From: a virus
DNA: 45,426 nt
IMG/VR virus record: IMGVR_UViG_3300030329_001104
Span: 1 to 45,426 of that record
Direction: 5' to 3' (one strand)
Below the pieces are notes generated by a model. The model did not search any database. It was not told the DNA's origin and worked only from the letters and a program-made list of their open reading frames with translations. A program made the translations under genes and the position numbers. Positions within the stretch are counted from its first letter, which is position 1. Every line of letters begins with the position of its first letter. Of the stretch, positions 21,916 to 31,581 are shown piece by piece.

Positions 21916-24900
21916 TTAGTTAGCTCCTCCCATTACTGCGTTTTGTAACTTTAATGCATCTTTATACAGGTCTTTTTCTTCTGGAGTTTTTTGTTTCTTT
22001 TCTACAGTGTCGTAATATTGTAATTCGTCTCCGATATCTTGCAGTGTTCCAGAAGGGTCTCGACCTGTGGCTAAGCCATAAGACGTGAAAAAACGAATCA
22101 TACTTTTCATACTTTCTCTGCCTCGCATCATATTCATCACTCGATTAAAAACGTCTTGATCTAATAACATCTCTCCTAGTAGTGTTTTTGAATTGTTTGA
22201 TTGTCTGTTTGTAAGAGCCGTTATTCGTCTACCTGTTTGGGTTAATGGAGCAATTAACATTCTTTGTAAAAACCTAGCTCCCTCTATATTTGAACCTAAA
22301 CCATATTCCCCTGCTTGCAGTTCTTTAATAATTTTTTCAGACGGTTCTGCTCCCAATTCTCTTTGAACCATACTATTTAACACTTTTAGATTTTTTATAA
22401 ACTCAGGTCCTTCTTTCCCTAATAAAGGGTTCATAAAACTTTCAAAAGTTAATCGCTCACCTACAACATCTTCGGGACCAAAACCGTCAGTTAATAATCT
22501 ATTTAAGTCGTCCGCCTCAAGTGCCCAACCGCCCCCTCTTCTCGGTTTTATCATGTTTTGCATAACATATCTTTTAGTAACTTGAGCGATTTGTTTTTGT
22601 AGTTCAGGGTTATCTTTTACTAAATTTCTTAAATACTCAACATCTTCTAAAACACGCCCAGATTGTTTTGTAGTTCTTCCTGTCGCTAATATACTTTCAA
22701 CAATATTAGTTACTCTTTTATCAGGATCTACCGTAGCTAAACCAAAACGCGCTTCTATCCTTGCTATGTCTGTTTCTATATTATCTAAGGTTTTTATAAC
22801 CTTATTATTAAAAGATTTTACAGTTCCGAAGCGAGACGTAAACTTCTCTTCTCCAAAAACTGATTTTAACGTTCCTTCGTGATCTTTAATAAATTGCCTG
22901 TAATCTTTAGCTATTTGGAACGGTGTTTTATTAGGCGCATCTAAAACTTCTCGTTGTATGTGTGCTGCCAAACCCTCTTGTAACTGTAAAACCTCATCAG
23001 AACCTTCTTTTTCTAATACTTTCATTAAATCAGTCATAGGAGTGTTTGTTCTACTGCCTTTTGCTGTTGTGTTAAATACATACTCAACAATCTTTTCAGG
23101 TCGCTGCTGCTGTATGATTGATCGTATAGCCTCACTGTTAGAAAGTCTTAAAGCTTCGGTTTGATTTTTCCAAGCAGCTATTAAATCTTCTCCATAGTCA
23201 TTTGCTCTCATCCAATCTCTTAATGCTTTAGTTTGAGTAATCTTTATTCCTGATTCCGCAGAAGCTCCTTCTTTTAGAAGTTGATTCATTTGTTTTTCTA
23301 ATCCGCGTTCAAGCCCTCTTGCATATTTTGCTATTCCTTTTTTATGTTCAGGTAAATTACTAGCAAAATCATTTAATGCAACTCTAGCATCGTTTAATTC
23401 TTGTAAAGTAAAACTAGGGGATTCAAATTGTCCTTTTTTCCCTATTCCTCTTAATCTATTTAAGATGGATTTAGCTCCTGTTGGTAGTTGTTGGAATAAA
23501 CTATCAACAGCTTCATCCCCATCAATACTTTTGAAAAGTTTAGTGGCGTCTCCTTTGTTAGCGCTTAACCAATCTTGAGTGGGTTTTCTTGTATAGCCTG
23601 CTCCTGTTTTTAGATTAGTGTACCGTTCATTATTTAACGCTTTTTGCCAATCTTCGTTAAACGGTTTAACATATGATTTTCTAATCTCATTTAATCTGGT
23701 TTGGAATCTCTCAAATATAGGACCACTAGACGCTTCTGGATTATCTACTTGTTTAATTATCGCGCCAGCAGCAGCGGCATCTTCCGCCCCGCCTACTTGT
23801 AATCTTACTTTATCGATCATCTCATAAGCTTCGTCAGTAAAAGCGTCTACATCTTTTTGTGCTAATACCCTAAGACCTTCTGAAACAGTTGCTCCTGTGG
23901 CGGGTCCTGTAGGAGACGGACCAATTTTTTCCCCTAAGACTCTAACAAACTCATCGATAACCTTTTTATTTCCTCTCTTTATTTGCTCATATAATTTGCG
24001 TAATCCAGGATCATCAGCGTATTTTAAAAATAATGTTTCTAAATCAGCTCCTGATTGAGTTCCTGCTTGTGCGGGCATCGTAGGGTTATACCCTTCTTTT
24101 GGAAATTGTGCTCCGTATCTATCCACTAAGTCTTGTATTTGACTTCTTATTTCTTTTACAGAAACTTCGTCTCCGTATAACATTCCTGGACTAACAACGT
24201 CTTCTCCTTTTTCCCTCGCCGCAGCATCTCTATACGCCTGATCTATTTCCTTCATCATTGAGGGAGGAACATCAGTTTTAGTTACTGCTTTCCAAATTTT
24301 CATAATAGCATCCGCACTCAGACCTATTACAGCAGTTCCTGCAAACGCCCACGCTCCCACAACTCCTGCTTCTTTTAACATTTCATCAGGTTCCATATCG
24401 TGCGCACCCATTTTATAGCCTGCCACTAACCGTAGCCAGTCGCCTCCAGTTGCGCCCAATGCCGCCGCTCCTGAAAGTCCTAGAGTTTTTCCAGCTTTTT
24501 TAAAAATATTTTCCACAGTACCAGACGCAGCACCTGCAGGAGTAAATTTTCTTGCCGCCCAAACAGTTAAACCGATATCTCCTGCGATTGCAGGTGCTTC
24601 TTGTACTAGAAAGTTATAAACATCTTCTGAAGTAGCGTACGGCGTATTTATTAATTGGAAATCTTCCTCTCCCTCTGGTTTATAAAGCACACCTAAAGAA
24701 GGATCACTTGGACTTATATATCGATAGTCCCCCTTTAATCCATGTTGTTCTCCTACAAATTTAATTTGTTCTGGAGTCATGTTACGAGGACCAAAAGCTA
24801 ATTTAGTTCTAAAAGCAGCCCCTTCTCCAAAATCATCAAACTGTAATTCGTTTCGAGTATCAAAGCCAAGAGACGTTATTTTTCTTGCTCGGTCTACTCC

Positions 24901-25317
24901 ATAAGGCTCACTAGGAGGAGGTGATGGAGGTCGGTTATACCGTAATTGATCCATTTGTCTTCTTTCTACACCTTCAGGACTATTCCATTCATCTAATCTT
25001 TGCATATATTCGGGGTGAAACTCACGCATATCGTATTCGATAGGAGCTCGGTTATATGGTGCTACTCTTGTTTCAAACTGTTTTTTCATAGCTTGTTTTA
25101 TTTTATTTATATCTGAAGGAGTATACAGATTAAAAGATAAAGCTAAGTCGTTTAAAGAAGGATCCGCTAAATGAGCCGCCAGTTCTAGTTCTTTAGGTGA
25201 TAACAAATCACCGTAAGTAACATTAGGATTATCCTTTAGTCCACGAGCAGCTAATTGGTCTGCCACGCGCCTTCTTTCTTCGTAAAATTGATTTTCTTGT
25301 TCTTGTGGGGTTGCCAT
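21916..25317 (-). CDS. Large virion protein, likely internal or DNA-ejection protein
   Basis: 1133 residues. The N-terminal 150 residues are charged and helical, with a Pro-rich patch (NRPPSPPPSEPYG). Residues about 240-345 contain several hydrophobic segments (IAGDIGLTVWAARKF, LGLSGAAALGATGGDWL, GVVGAWAFAGTAVIGLSADA) that could insert in a membrane. The rest is long amphipathic helix. Size, order in the late operon and membrane-active segments match podovirus internal proteins that form a channel for DNA entry, but no homology is claimed. Confidence 0.75.
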   Translation of the reverse strand: MATPQEQENQFYEERRRVADQLAARGLKDNPNVTYGDLLSPKELELAAHLADPSLNDLALSFNLYTPSDINKIKQAMKKQFETRVAPYNRAPIEYDMREFHPEYMQRLDEWNSPEGVERRQMDQLRYNRPPSPPPSEPYGVDRARKITSLGFDTRNELQFDDFGEGAAFRTKLAFGPRNMTPEQIKFVGEQHGLKGDYRYISPSDPSLGVLYKPEGEEDFQLINTPYATSEDVYNFLVQEAPAIAGDIGLTVWAARKFTPAGAASGTVENIFKKAGKTLGLSGAAALGATGGDWLRLVAGYKMGAHDMEPDEMLKEAGVVGAWAFAGTAVIGLSADAIMKIWKAVTKTDVPPSMMKEIDQAYRDAAAREKGEDVVSPGMLYGDEVSVKEIRSQIQDLVDRYGAQFPKEGYNPTMPAQAGTQSGADLETLFLKYADDPGLRKLYEQIKRGNKKVIDEFVRVLGEKIGPSPTGPATGATVSEGLRVLAQKDVDAFTDEAYEMIDKVRLQVGGAEDAAAAGAIIKQVDNPEASSGPIFERFQTRLNEIRKSYVKPFNEDWQKALNNERYTNLKTGAGYTRKPTQDWLSANKGDATKLFKSIDGDEAVDSLFQQLPTGAKSILNRLRGIGKKGQFESPSFTLQELNDARVALNDFASNLPEHKKGIAKYARGLERGLEKQMNQLLKEGASAESGIKITQTKALRDWMRANDYGEDLIAAWKNQTEALRLSNSEAIRSIIQQQRPEKIVEYVFNTTAKGSRTNTPMTDLMKVLEKEGSDEVLQLQEGLAAHIQREVLDAPNKTPFQIAKDYRQFIKDHEGTLKSVFGEEKFTSRFGTVKSFNNKVIKTLDNIETDIARIEARFGLATVDPDKRVTNIVESILATGRTTKQSGRVLEDVEYLRNLVKDNPELQKQIAQVTKRYVMQNMIKPRRGGGWALEADDLNRLLTDGFGPEDVVGERLTFESFMNPLLGKEGPEFIKNLKVLNSMVQRELGAEPSEKIIKELQAGEYGLGSNIEGARFLQRMLIAPLTQTGRRITALTNRQSNNSKTLLGEMLLDQDVFNRVMNMMRGRESMKSMIRFFTSYGLATGRDPSGTLQDIGDELQYYDTVEKKQKTPEEKDLYKDALKLQNAVMGGAN

Positions 25318-25319
25318 TA

Positions 25320-26990
25320 TTAATACAGACTCTCTAGTTCGTCTAAATCCTTTTGAAGTTGTTTACGAGGCTCAGTTCTTTCAGTACCCATTTCCCTTAA
25401 CTCTTTACGTCTTGTGTGTTGTTGGTATTTTTTAATATCTGGAATATCTCCAAAACGTTTATAAAAGTCTTTAAATTCATAGTTTGCAGCGTCTAACCAA
25501 TTAGGTTTTCCATTAACCGTAGGAGGGATCCAATAACCCGCGATAATTTGCGTGAATTTTTCGTCATCCAATGGATAGCGCCCCGTTGTTAATCTATTTT
25601 GAGAAATTGCTCCCCTTATTGTATTATCTGTTGAGTTTACTAAGTTATCTACAAAACCCAATAAATTATCTTTAGCGGTTTGTGCGTCTTGCGTAGCGCC
25701 AAAACCTACCATTTCTAAATGGAAGGCTAAATCTTTATCGGATAATGTTCTGCCCGTTTGACCATTAGCCGCCGCAGCCATATAAGCTAACTGTAGCATA
25801 GTTGCTCTAGTTCTTACGTTGTTATACGCCATATCTCCTAAAGAAGCTTTGAAGTTAGTTCCTGGATTACCTTCTTCGAAAGCTTGCATAGCGGCTTTCA
25901 TTTGTGCGTCATCCCCAGACTGTATCGCTTGATACAAACGTTTAGCTAGTTGACCAGAACCCTCTCTACCTATAGACCCTGCTGTTCCATCCCTTAAATC
26001 ATCCGCATCAGCAAAAGCATTTAATACATTACCTCCCCCCATTAGTGCACCTATTTGTTCAAAATTAGCTGTTGCACTGTTAAGTAAATTTCCTATACTG
26101 GTTACTACCGTTAATGGTTCTTGAGTTGGATCTGCTATACCCGCATCAAACATTTTAATAGCCTCGTTTGCTAAGGTTACCGTTGATATTAAAGCTGTGT
26201 CTTTTGCATTAAGTTCTACGTCATATTTCATCAGCTCTTGTAAGCGTGGGTCTTTTAATTCTGAAGCTAAACTCATACTTGGTTGATATTTTTGTTCTAT
26301 CCAATTACCCTCCAATGCTTTTATATTGGTATACCCTGTTTTATCATCGTTCATTACCCAGACATCCCCTCTAGGGTCAGCAAACCCACTACGACGATCA
26401 GTTACCCCTAGTCGAGCTTTATCGGCATCTTCAAAAACTTTATAAGTTAAATTATCTACGTCTTCAAGAGCACTTGTTAGAAAAGTTCCTCTACTGGCTC
26501 CTTTAGCCAGTCGAGCGTCTTCTTTTCCTTTTCTAATTCTCATATATGTGTCTGCGTAATCTTTAGCTCCCCTATCCATAGACCCTGCAGCTAGAATATG
26601 TGCAATCTCGCCTAAACCAAAACTGTCCTTTTCTTCAGGAGGTCCGAATTGTTTATACGTTTCTAGCATAGCTAATTTTTTTCTATTATCTTCCGCCGCT
26701 GCTAAAGTTGGTTCTTGTGATAATCCGCCTAATGAAGATAAATATTCTTCGTCACTCAATATTTCAGGGTCTTTATCAAAAAGACTAAGTAATCCTTCTA
26801 CAGCAATAGGTGCAAGAGAAGCGTATTTTTCTTTAGTTGTGGGCTCAGGTGCTCTCCTAACAGGTCCACGAGGAGTTGGAAAACGCACAGGAGACGGTTG
26901 TAGTGTTACAGGAGTGATTCCAGGAGATTGTTGTCCCCCGAACGTTGGGAAAGGCAAAAAACCTCCTATTCCTTTATTTCCATTTGCCAT
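25320..26990 (-). CDS. Virion protein with GQTGRTLSDKD motif
   Basis: 556 residues. Low-complexity Gly/Pro-rich N-terminus (GFLPFPTFGGQQSPGITPV), then a helical body. Near residue 415 lies AAAANGQTGRTLSDKDLAFH, a pattern met in several marine phage structural proteins and shared with the product of 19583-20407. The C-terminus is highly charged (KQLQKDLDELESLY). No enzymatic motif is seen. It probably works with its neighbours inside the particle. Confidence 0.75.
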   Translation of the reverse strand: MANGNKGIGGFLPFPTFGGQQSPGITPVTLQPSPVRFPTPRGPVRRAPEPTTKEKYASLAPIAVEGLLSLFDKDPEILSDEEYLSSLGGLSQEPTLAAAEDNRKKLAMLETYKQFGPPEEKDSFGLGEIAHILAAGSMDRGAKDYADTYMRIRKGKEDARLAKGASRGTFLTSALEDVDNLTYKVFEDADKARLGVTDRRSGFADPRGDVWVMNDDKTGYTNIKALEGNWIEQKYQPSMSLASELKDPRLQELMKYDVELNAKDTALISTVTLANEAIKMFDAGIADPTQEPLTVVTSIGNLLNSATANFEQIGALMGGGNVLNAFADADDLRDGTAGSIGREGSGQLAKRLYQAIQSGDDAQMKAAMQAFEEGNPGTNFKASLGDMAYNNVRTRATMLQLAYMAAAANGQTGRTLSDKDLAFHLEMVGFGATQDAQTAKDNLLGFVDNLVNSTDNTIRGAISQNRLTTGRYPLDDEKFTQIIAGYWIPPTVNGKPNWLDAANYEFKDFYKRFGDIPDIKKYQQHTRRKELREMGTERTEPRKQLQKDLDELESLY

Positions 26991-26999
26991 TTTATTCTC

Positions 27000-28163
27000 C
27001 TATAGGAATGATCCATAATTACCTAATCCATAATTTTGGGAAGTGCTAAAATAACCTCCCAAACCACCACCATATCCTGGACCGCCAGGTCCAGTTCCAG
27101 GATTACCTCCAACGCCTCCATATCCAGGAGGAGGGGGTCCTCCTACTGCTGTTCCACCGATTGTTCCTCCTGCGGGAGTGTAGTTAGCATAATTCGAGGG
27201 AGCTCCCCCTGCATAACCATAGCCTCCTGCTAACGGTCCAAGAGACGCTGTAAGCGCTCCTACGTTTTGTAATGTTTGCATTGGTAAATTATATTGACCA
27301 ACAAAGTTTTGGTAATTAAGATCCATTAAGGATTGTTGTCTACCTCTACCTAATCCACCCATACCCATCATGCGTTGAATATCTTGTCCTTGTAATCCTT
27401 GTAAAGCAGGTGCCATTCCTCCATAAGCGCCTCCAAAGCCTGCTAAGCCTTGACCACCTTGTAATCCCATTCCAAAATAACCTTGTCCTAGTTGTGATTG
27501 AAGCCCTGCTAATCCTCCTAATCTACCCATTCTTGATTCAAAAGCTTGTTGGGCTCTATTAGCGGCGTCTTGATAGCCTCCACTACGGATAGCTCCTATC
27601 GCTTCAGTTGCGCCTCTAGCTGTGTCTGCGGCTAAATCTTCTCGTCTTAATCGAGACCTAGCGCCTCCAAACGCTCCACCTCCAACGGCTTCATCTCTGA
27701 GAGCCATGTCGCCTTTAGATAAGCCTTCTCGCACATCCCTAAGTGTTTGTTGTACAACGTCTTCTTCATAGGGGTTGTAATAACTACCTATACCTCTTGG
27801 GTCAAAACCAGCAGTAGACGCATAACCAGTGTCTTCTGATCTACCGTATAGCCCTCGTCCTAACTCCTGTCCTGCCCTAACACTTCTACCTGCTTCATCT
27901 AGTAACGATGATTGTTGTCTTAGATACGGTCTATAACTACCGATCGCAGCATCAGAAAGTTGCATACCATACAACTCTCTGGGATCAAAATCAGCTACTC
28001 GTTGTCCTGTATAAGTAAAAGGACTAGAATCCGCTTCGCCATACTTAGCAAACTGATCGTGTAAAAAAGTAGAAGCGTAAGGAAAAATCCCTTGCTGTAA
28101 AAATTGCCCTATATAGGGGGCGGGGGCTTGACTCGAATATTCTTGATCTTCTCTACTAGCCAT
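27000..28163 (-). CDS. Gly-rich virion protein of the NPY..DVV / GAFGGAR type
   Basis: 387 residues. The N-terminal half has YYNPYEEDVVQQTLRDVREG and VGGGAFGGARSRLRREDLA, blocks shared by a family of phage structural proteins. The C-terminal half is very rich in Gly, Gln, Tyr and Pro (GGVGGNPGTGPGGPGYGGGL) and probably unstructured. An 8-base overlap joins it to the upstream gene. Likely a tail or internal component; exact role unknown. Confidence 0.75.
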   Translation of the reverse strand: MASREDQEYSSQAPAPYIGQFLQQGIFPYASTFLHDQFAKYGEADSSPFTYTGQRVADFDPRELYGMQLSDAAIGSYRPYLRQQSSLLDEAGRSVRAGQELGRGLYGRSEDTGYASTAGFDPRGIGSYYNPYEEDVVQQTLRDVREGLSKGDMALRDEAVGGGAFGGARSRLRREDLAADTARGATEAIGAIRSGGYQDAANRAQQAFESRMGRLGGLAGLQSQLGQGYFGMGLQGGQGLAGFGGAYGGMAPALQGLQGQDIQRMMGMGGLGRGRQQSLMDLNYQNFVGQYNLPMQTLQNVGALTASLGPLAGGYGYAGGAPSNYANYTPAGGTIGGTAVGGPPPPGYGGVGGNPGTGPGGPGYGGGLGGYFSTSQNYGLGNYGSFL

Positions 28164-29055
28164 ATCTCATATTTCCTAATTTATTAAACTTAGTTAAAGC
28201 GGCTATACCTTTAGCATGGTTTCCGCCTCCCGCTTGATCAACAGCGGCTTTAGAAAGCATAAACTCTCCATTACTCGCCATAACAGGTATTAAATCGTCT
28301 TTCGGTCCTCCTGGACCGCGCATAGCTCCTCCGTTAGGCATAAACATAGGTCGCTGTAAAACACCACCATCAGCGTACGATGAACCCTCAATAGGTTTAA
28401 ATTGTACTTGCCTTCTCCTGTTTGCGTTTCCTGGAAGTGTTTGTGTTTTTGATACGCGAGCCGCAGGTGTTCCTTTTCCACTTATTAACCTTTTTATCCC
28501 CGCACTTCCTACACTAGTTATTCCTCCCATAATGGCTGATTGAACTTCTGGAGGTTGACTTTCTATCCACTCTTTTATTTTTTCTAAACGACTGGGCTCA
28601 GGTAATTCAGGAGCAGGAATATCAGGTTCTATTTCTAAATCAGGTTCAGGTGTTTCTAAGGGCATATCTACGGCAAAATCGGCTTCCGTTAATAAATCCA
28701 TAATACCTAGTCCTCCTCCAAGAGAACGATTTAAGTACCCTCCTAGATACATTCCCGCTATTCCATAATTCTCTAATTCAGAAGGATCCACGCCTGCCGC
28801 ATTTAGTTGCTCCATAATCATTGCGTATTGATCAGGGTTTGTTGGTTGAGTAGGATCGTCTGTTGTAAACTCTCCAAAACTTTGAACTTCACTTCCTTCC
28901 ACAGGATCAATAGCCATTTCTGCTCCTGCTTCTGGTTTAGGAACAGTTCCACTACCTATCTGTGCAGGAGCTTCGGGGTCTCCTAAAATTTTATGAGTTA
29001 AAACATTAGAAACTGTTTTAACTGCTACTGCTGTGGCTATTGCTGCAAGTGCCAT
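28156..29055 (-). CDS. Virion-associated protein with C-terminal DDLIPVMASNGEFMLS domain
   Basis: 299 residues. The N-terminus is a hydrophobic helix (LAAIATAVAVKTVSNVL). An acidic Pro/Glu-rich linker occupies the middle. The C-terminal 60 residues (GGAMRGPGGPKDDLIPVM, then SNGEFMLSKAAVDQAGGG) match a small motif found at the ends of many tape-measure and internal virion proteins. It is joined to the cupin-like gene by a TAATG overlap. Confidence 0.78.
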   Translation of the reverse strand: MALAAIATAVAVKTVSNVLTHKILGDPEAPAQIGSGTVPKPEAGAEMAIDPVEGSEVQSFGEFTTDDPTQPTNPDQYAMIMEQLNAAGVDPSELENYGIAGMYLGGYLNRSLGGGLGIMDLLTEADFAVDMPLETPEPDLEIEPDIPAPELPEPSRLEKIKEWIESQPPEVQSAIMGGITSVGSAGIKRLISGKGTPAARVSKTQTLPGNANRRRQVQFKPIEGSSYADGGVLQRPMFMPNGGAMRGPGGPKDDLIPVMASNGEFMLSKAAVDQAGGGNHAKGIAALTKFNKLGNMRYG

Positions 29056-29600
29056 TATATTTTCTCCAATACTTTATCTATCTGTTCTATATCAAAACCT
29101 TTTAATTCTAATTTAGAAAAATCATCAACGGTTACTTCATTTACAACTTCGTCAATAGTTAAACAATCTGTTCTATGCACTGTTATAAATGTACATTCTT
29201 CATGTATATATAAAACTCTTTTTGTACCTGCTTCGGTTATTCCATGAAATGGTGCTTTTATACGTTCTACGCCTTTATCGCTATAAATAGATGCTTCGCC
29301 TTTCATAATAAAGAACGGATGATTTTTAGCATGTATCTTAGTTGAAACTAATAGGTTTTTAGGCATAACAATTTGTCTTATATACTGTCCATCTGCAAAA
29401 TTATGTGTAACGGCTCCTTCTGTTTGACCCGTTATTTGGCTGTTTAAATCTTGATTATTGTTTTCTTCACAATGTTGCCTAATAGCTTCTTCAAATTCTT
29501 TTATTTTATTTTGAAATTTTATTTTATTTTCTTTATGATCAAAGAATTCCTGTACTTCTTGATATTTAATATCAGGACTTTTAATTAAAGCAAGACTCAT
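29055..29600 (-). CDS. Cupin-like phage protein
   Basis: 181 residues. After a helical N-terminus, residues 75-150 read as a small double-stranded beta-helix: IRQIVMPKNLLVSTKIHAK, HPFFIMKGEASIYSDKG, then ITEAGTKRVLYIHEECTFITVH, with histidines at the usual ends of cupin motifs 1 and 2. Such proteins occur beside phage virion genes, with unknown substrate. A capsid-decorating or sugar-binding role is possible. The fold call rests on pattern. Confidence 0.65.
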   Translation of the reverse strand: MSLALIKSPDIKYQEVQEFFDHKENKIKFQNKIKEFEEAIRQHCEENNNQDLNSQITGQTEGAVTHNFADGQYIRQIVMPKNLLVSTKIHAKNHPFFIMKGEASIYSDKGVERIKAPFHGITEAGTKRVLYIHEECTFITVHRTDCLTIDEVVNEVTVDDFSKLELKGFDIEQIDKVLEKI

Positions 29601-29794
29601 TAGAAACGGCTCCTTGTTTTTATTCTTTTTCCGTTAGCCGTGTATATATAGAAGTCTGAACGACTTCCTTTCTTGCCTGCGTAAGCTTTTTTATCAACTC
29701 CAACCATGTCTCTCCTGCGTATTTTAACGTTTTGCGGGTTAAAGCCCTTCCCGTAAGCTGCAGCACAAGGTCTGGTCCCTTGATTATATATCAA
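29600..29794 (-). CDS. Small basic protein, start uncertain
   Basis: 64 residues from TTG 29794, which overlaps the cyclase stop, or 35 residues from ATG 29707, which has AGGAG close by. The longer frame looks coding (PCAAAYGKGFNPQNVKIRRR). Both versions end SDFYIYTANGKRIKTRSRF and are strongly basic. No family recognised. It is the last gene of the curli-cyclase block or the first of the next virion block. Confidence 0.55.
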   Translation of the reverse strand: MIYNQGTRPCAAAYGKGFNPQNVKIRRRDMVGVDKKAYAGKKGSRSDFYIYTANGKRIKTRSRF

Positions 29795-31581
29795 AAAGTG
29801 AAAATTTTTAAAGGTTTTTCTTTACCTTTTACTTGTATCGGGGAAAGTGGTTTTAAAGTATATCCACAAAAAAGTTCGGTTTGTTCACCAATTAAAACAG
29901 AAACTCCCGCTTCTTTAGTTCCTGATTCAAGTCTTGCAGCGGTATTTACTGCATCTCCAATAGCTGTATAATCAAATCTTGATGAGGAACCCATATTACC
30001 TATTACTGCTTCTCCTGTGTTTATTCCTATCCCTATTGCTATACTTGGTAAACTTTTACTTTCTAATTCTTTATTAAGTTCTTCCATATTCTTTATAATA
30101 TCTTTAGCGCAATCTACCGCTATTTTTGGGTGATTTAACAAGTCTAATGGAGCATTAAATATAGCCATCATTGCATCTCCAATGTACTTATCCACCATAC
30201 CACCGTGTTTTTGCACGGCTTCTTGTTGTGCGGTAAGGGCTTTGTTCATAATAAACGTAACTTCTTGAGGGTCCAATGCTTCAGACATGGCGGTGAAGCC
30301 TCGCACGTCTGTAAATAAGAAGGTAGCTTCTTTCTTTTCTCCTCCTAATTTTAGAAGATCAGGGTTCTTTTGTAGTTCTTTTACCTGTCTGGGGTCTAAA
30401 TAATGCTCAAATTGCTTCTTAATCTGTTGTCTTAGCTTATACTGTTCTCTAAATCTAAGGTAAAAAGCCGTAGTTCCTGTAATAAATTGGCTAATTAATG
30501 CCCAAGTAACGTCTATTAAAACCCCAGAACCTATCGTATAGACGCCGTAAGACGCCGTAAGCGCCAGTATAAGCCCCGCAGAGGTTACCCCTAGAGTTAT
30601 CCCAAAAAGGTTAATAAACGCCCATATAAGCGCTACAGAGGCTAAAAATATACCCAGTTCTAAGGCTAACGCATAATCAGGTATTTTGGGACTATCCTGG
30701 ATTAAAATAGACTCGGCTAATGCTGCCTGAATCTTATGTGGCTCAAGCAATCCAGCAGGAGTGGCAACCTGAGGCATAATGCCTTTAGCGGTGATACCCA
30801 CAAATACAAATCTTCCTTCAATATCAGGAGCTTCGTTATACAGCTCATTTAATGTAAATTCAGGAGTATCTACCCAACTAATCCATTTTCTACCTAATGA
30901 ATCCGTAGGAACAGGAGGAATACCACGAACACGAACTTCTTCTACTCCGTTGGGATTGGTTTTAATTACATAAGTGTCTGCGTTAGCTAAAACTTTTAAC
31001 ACTTCTGTACCATACGCGGAAACCCAACCGTCAGGTGTTCTCATTAATAACGGCATTCTTCTAACTAATTGATCAACATCTGTAGGAGCAATAGCTATTC
31101 CTTGTGTTGCATTGTTTTTAAGAAGATCTATATTTTCTATAACCCCCTGAGCCTTAAATCCTCCTACGTCATCCCCCATAACAACAGTTCCTGTTGTGGG
31201 AGGGTATTCTCCGTTATCGTTTTCAAACATAGCTAGAACACTAGGCGCGTACGACAAGACTTGGGCAAATTCAGCATCTCCTCCAAATCTATCTGGTTGT
31301 GGAAAGGCTATAACCCAACCCACACCTAGTGCTCCACTATTTAAAAGTTCTAAATGTATTTCAGCTAATCTTTGTCTTGGTAAAGGATAGCCGCCTTCTC
31401 TTGCTATATCTTCTTCGTTTATAGAAAGAATAGAAAAATAATTAGAAGGTTGTTGTTCCGCAACAAAAGAATCAAATACTTTAAGCTTAATAATTTCTAA
31501 AGGAGTCCACTGTTGCACTAGCGGTACTGCTAATAAAACAAGCAAACAAAGAAGTTGGAAAAACCTAATCACCTTGATCAA
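29791..31581 (-). CDS. CHASE2-domain class III adenylate cyclase
   Basis: 596 residues. Residues 7-24 are a membrane anchor, 26-300 an extracytoplasmic CHASE2 sensor, followed by the three membrane helices usual for CHASE2 (about 305-325, 328-350, 356-376), a coiled linker, and a cyclase domain from 415. Catalytic residues: metal-binding Asp425 (FTDVRGFT) and Asp469 (YIGDAMMAIF), ATP-selecting Lys465 and Thr539 (DYTAIGD), and transition-state Asn546 and Arg550 (NTAAR). All are intact, so cAMP synthesis is predicted. The frame has no ATG; TTG 31581 or GTG 31572 are the options, inside the curlin gene's 3' end, implying coupling. Highly unusual in a phage. Confidence 0.92.
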   Translation of the reverse strand: MIKVIRFFQLLCLLVLLAVPLVQQWTPLEIIKLKVFDSFVAEQQPSNYFSILSINEEDIAREGGYPLPRQRLAEIHLELLNSGALGVGWVIAFPQPDRFGGDAEFAQVLSYAPSVLAMFENDNGEYPPTTGTVVMGDDVGGFKAQGVIENIDLLKNNATQGIAIAPTDVDQLVRRMPLLMRTPDGWVSAYGTEVLKVLANADTYVIKTNPNGVEEVRVRGIPPVPTDSLGRKWISWVDTPEFTLNELYNEAPDIEGRFVFVGITAKGIMPQVATPAGLLEPHKIQAALAESILIQDSPKIPDYALALELGIFLASVALIWAFINLFGITLGVTSAGLILALTASYGVYTIGSGVLIDVTWALISQFITGTTAFYLRFREQYKLRQQIKKQFEHYLDPRQVKELQKNPDLLKLGGEKKEATFLFTDVRGFTAMSEALDPQEVTFIMNKALTAQQEAVQKHGGMVDKYIGDAMMAIFNAPLDLLNHPKIAVDCAKDIIKNMEELNKELESKSLPSIAIGIGINTGEAVIGNMGSSSRFDYTAIGDAVNTAARLESGTKEAGVSVLIGEQTELFCGYTLKPLSPIQVKGKEKPLKIFTF

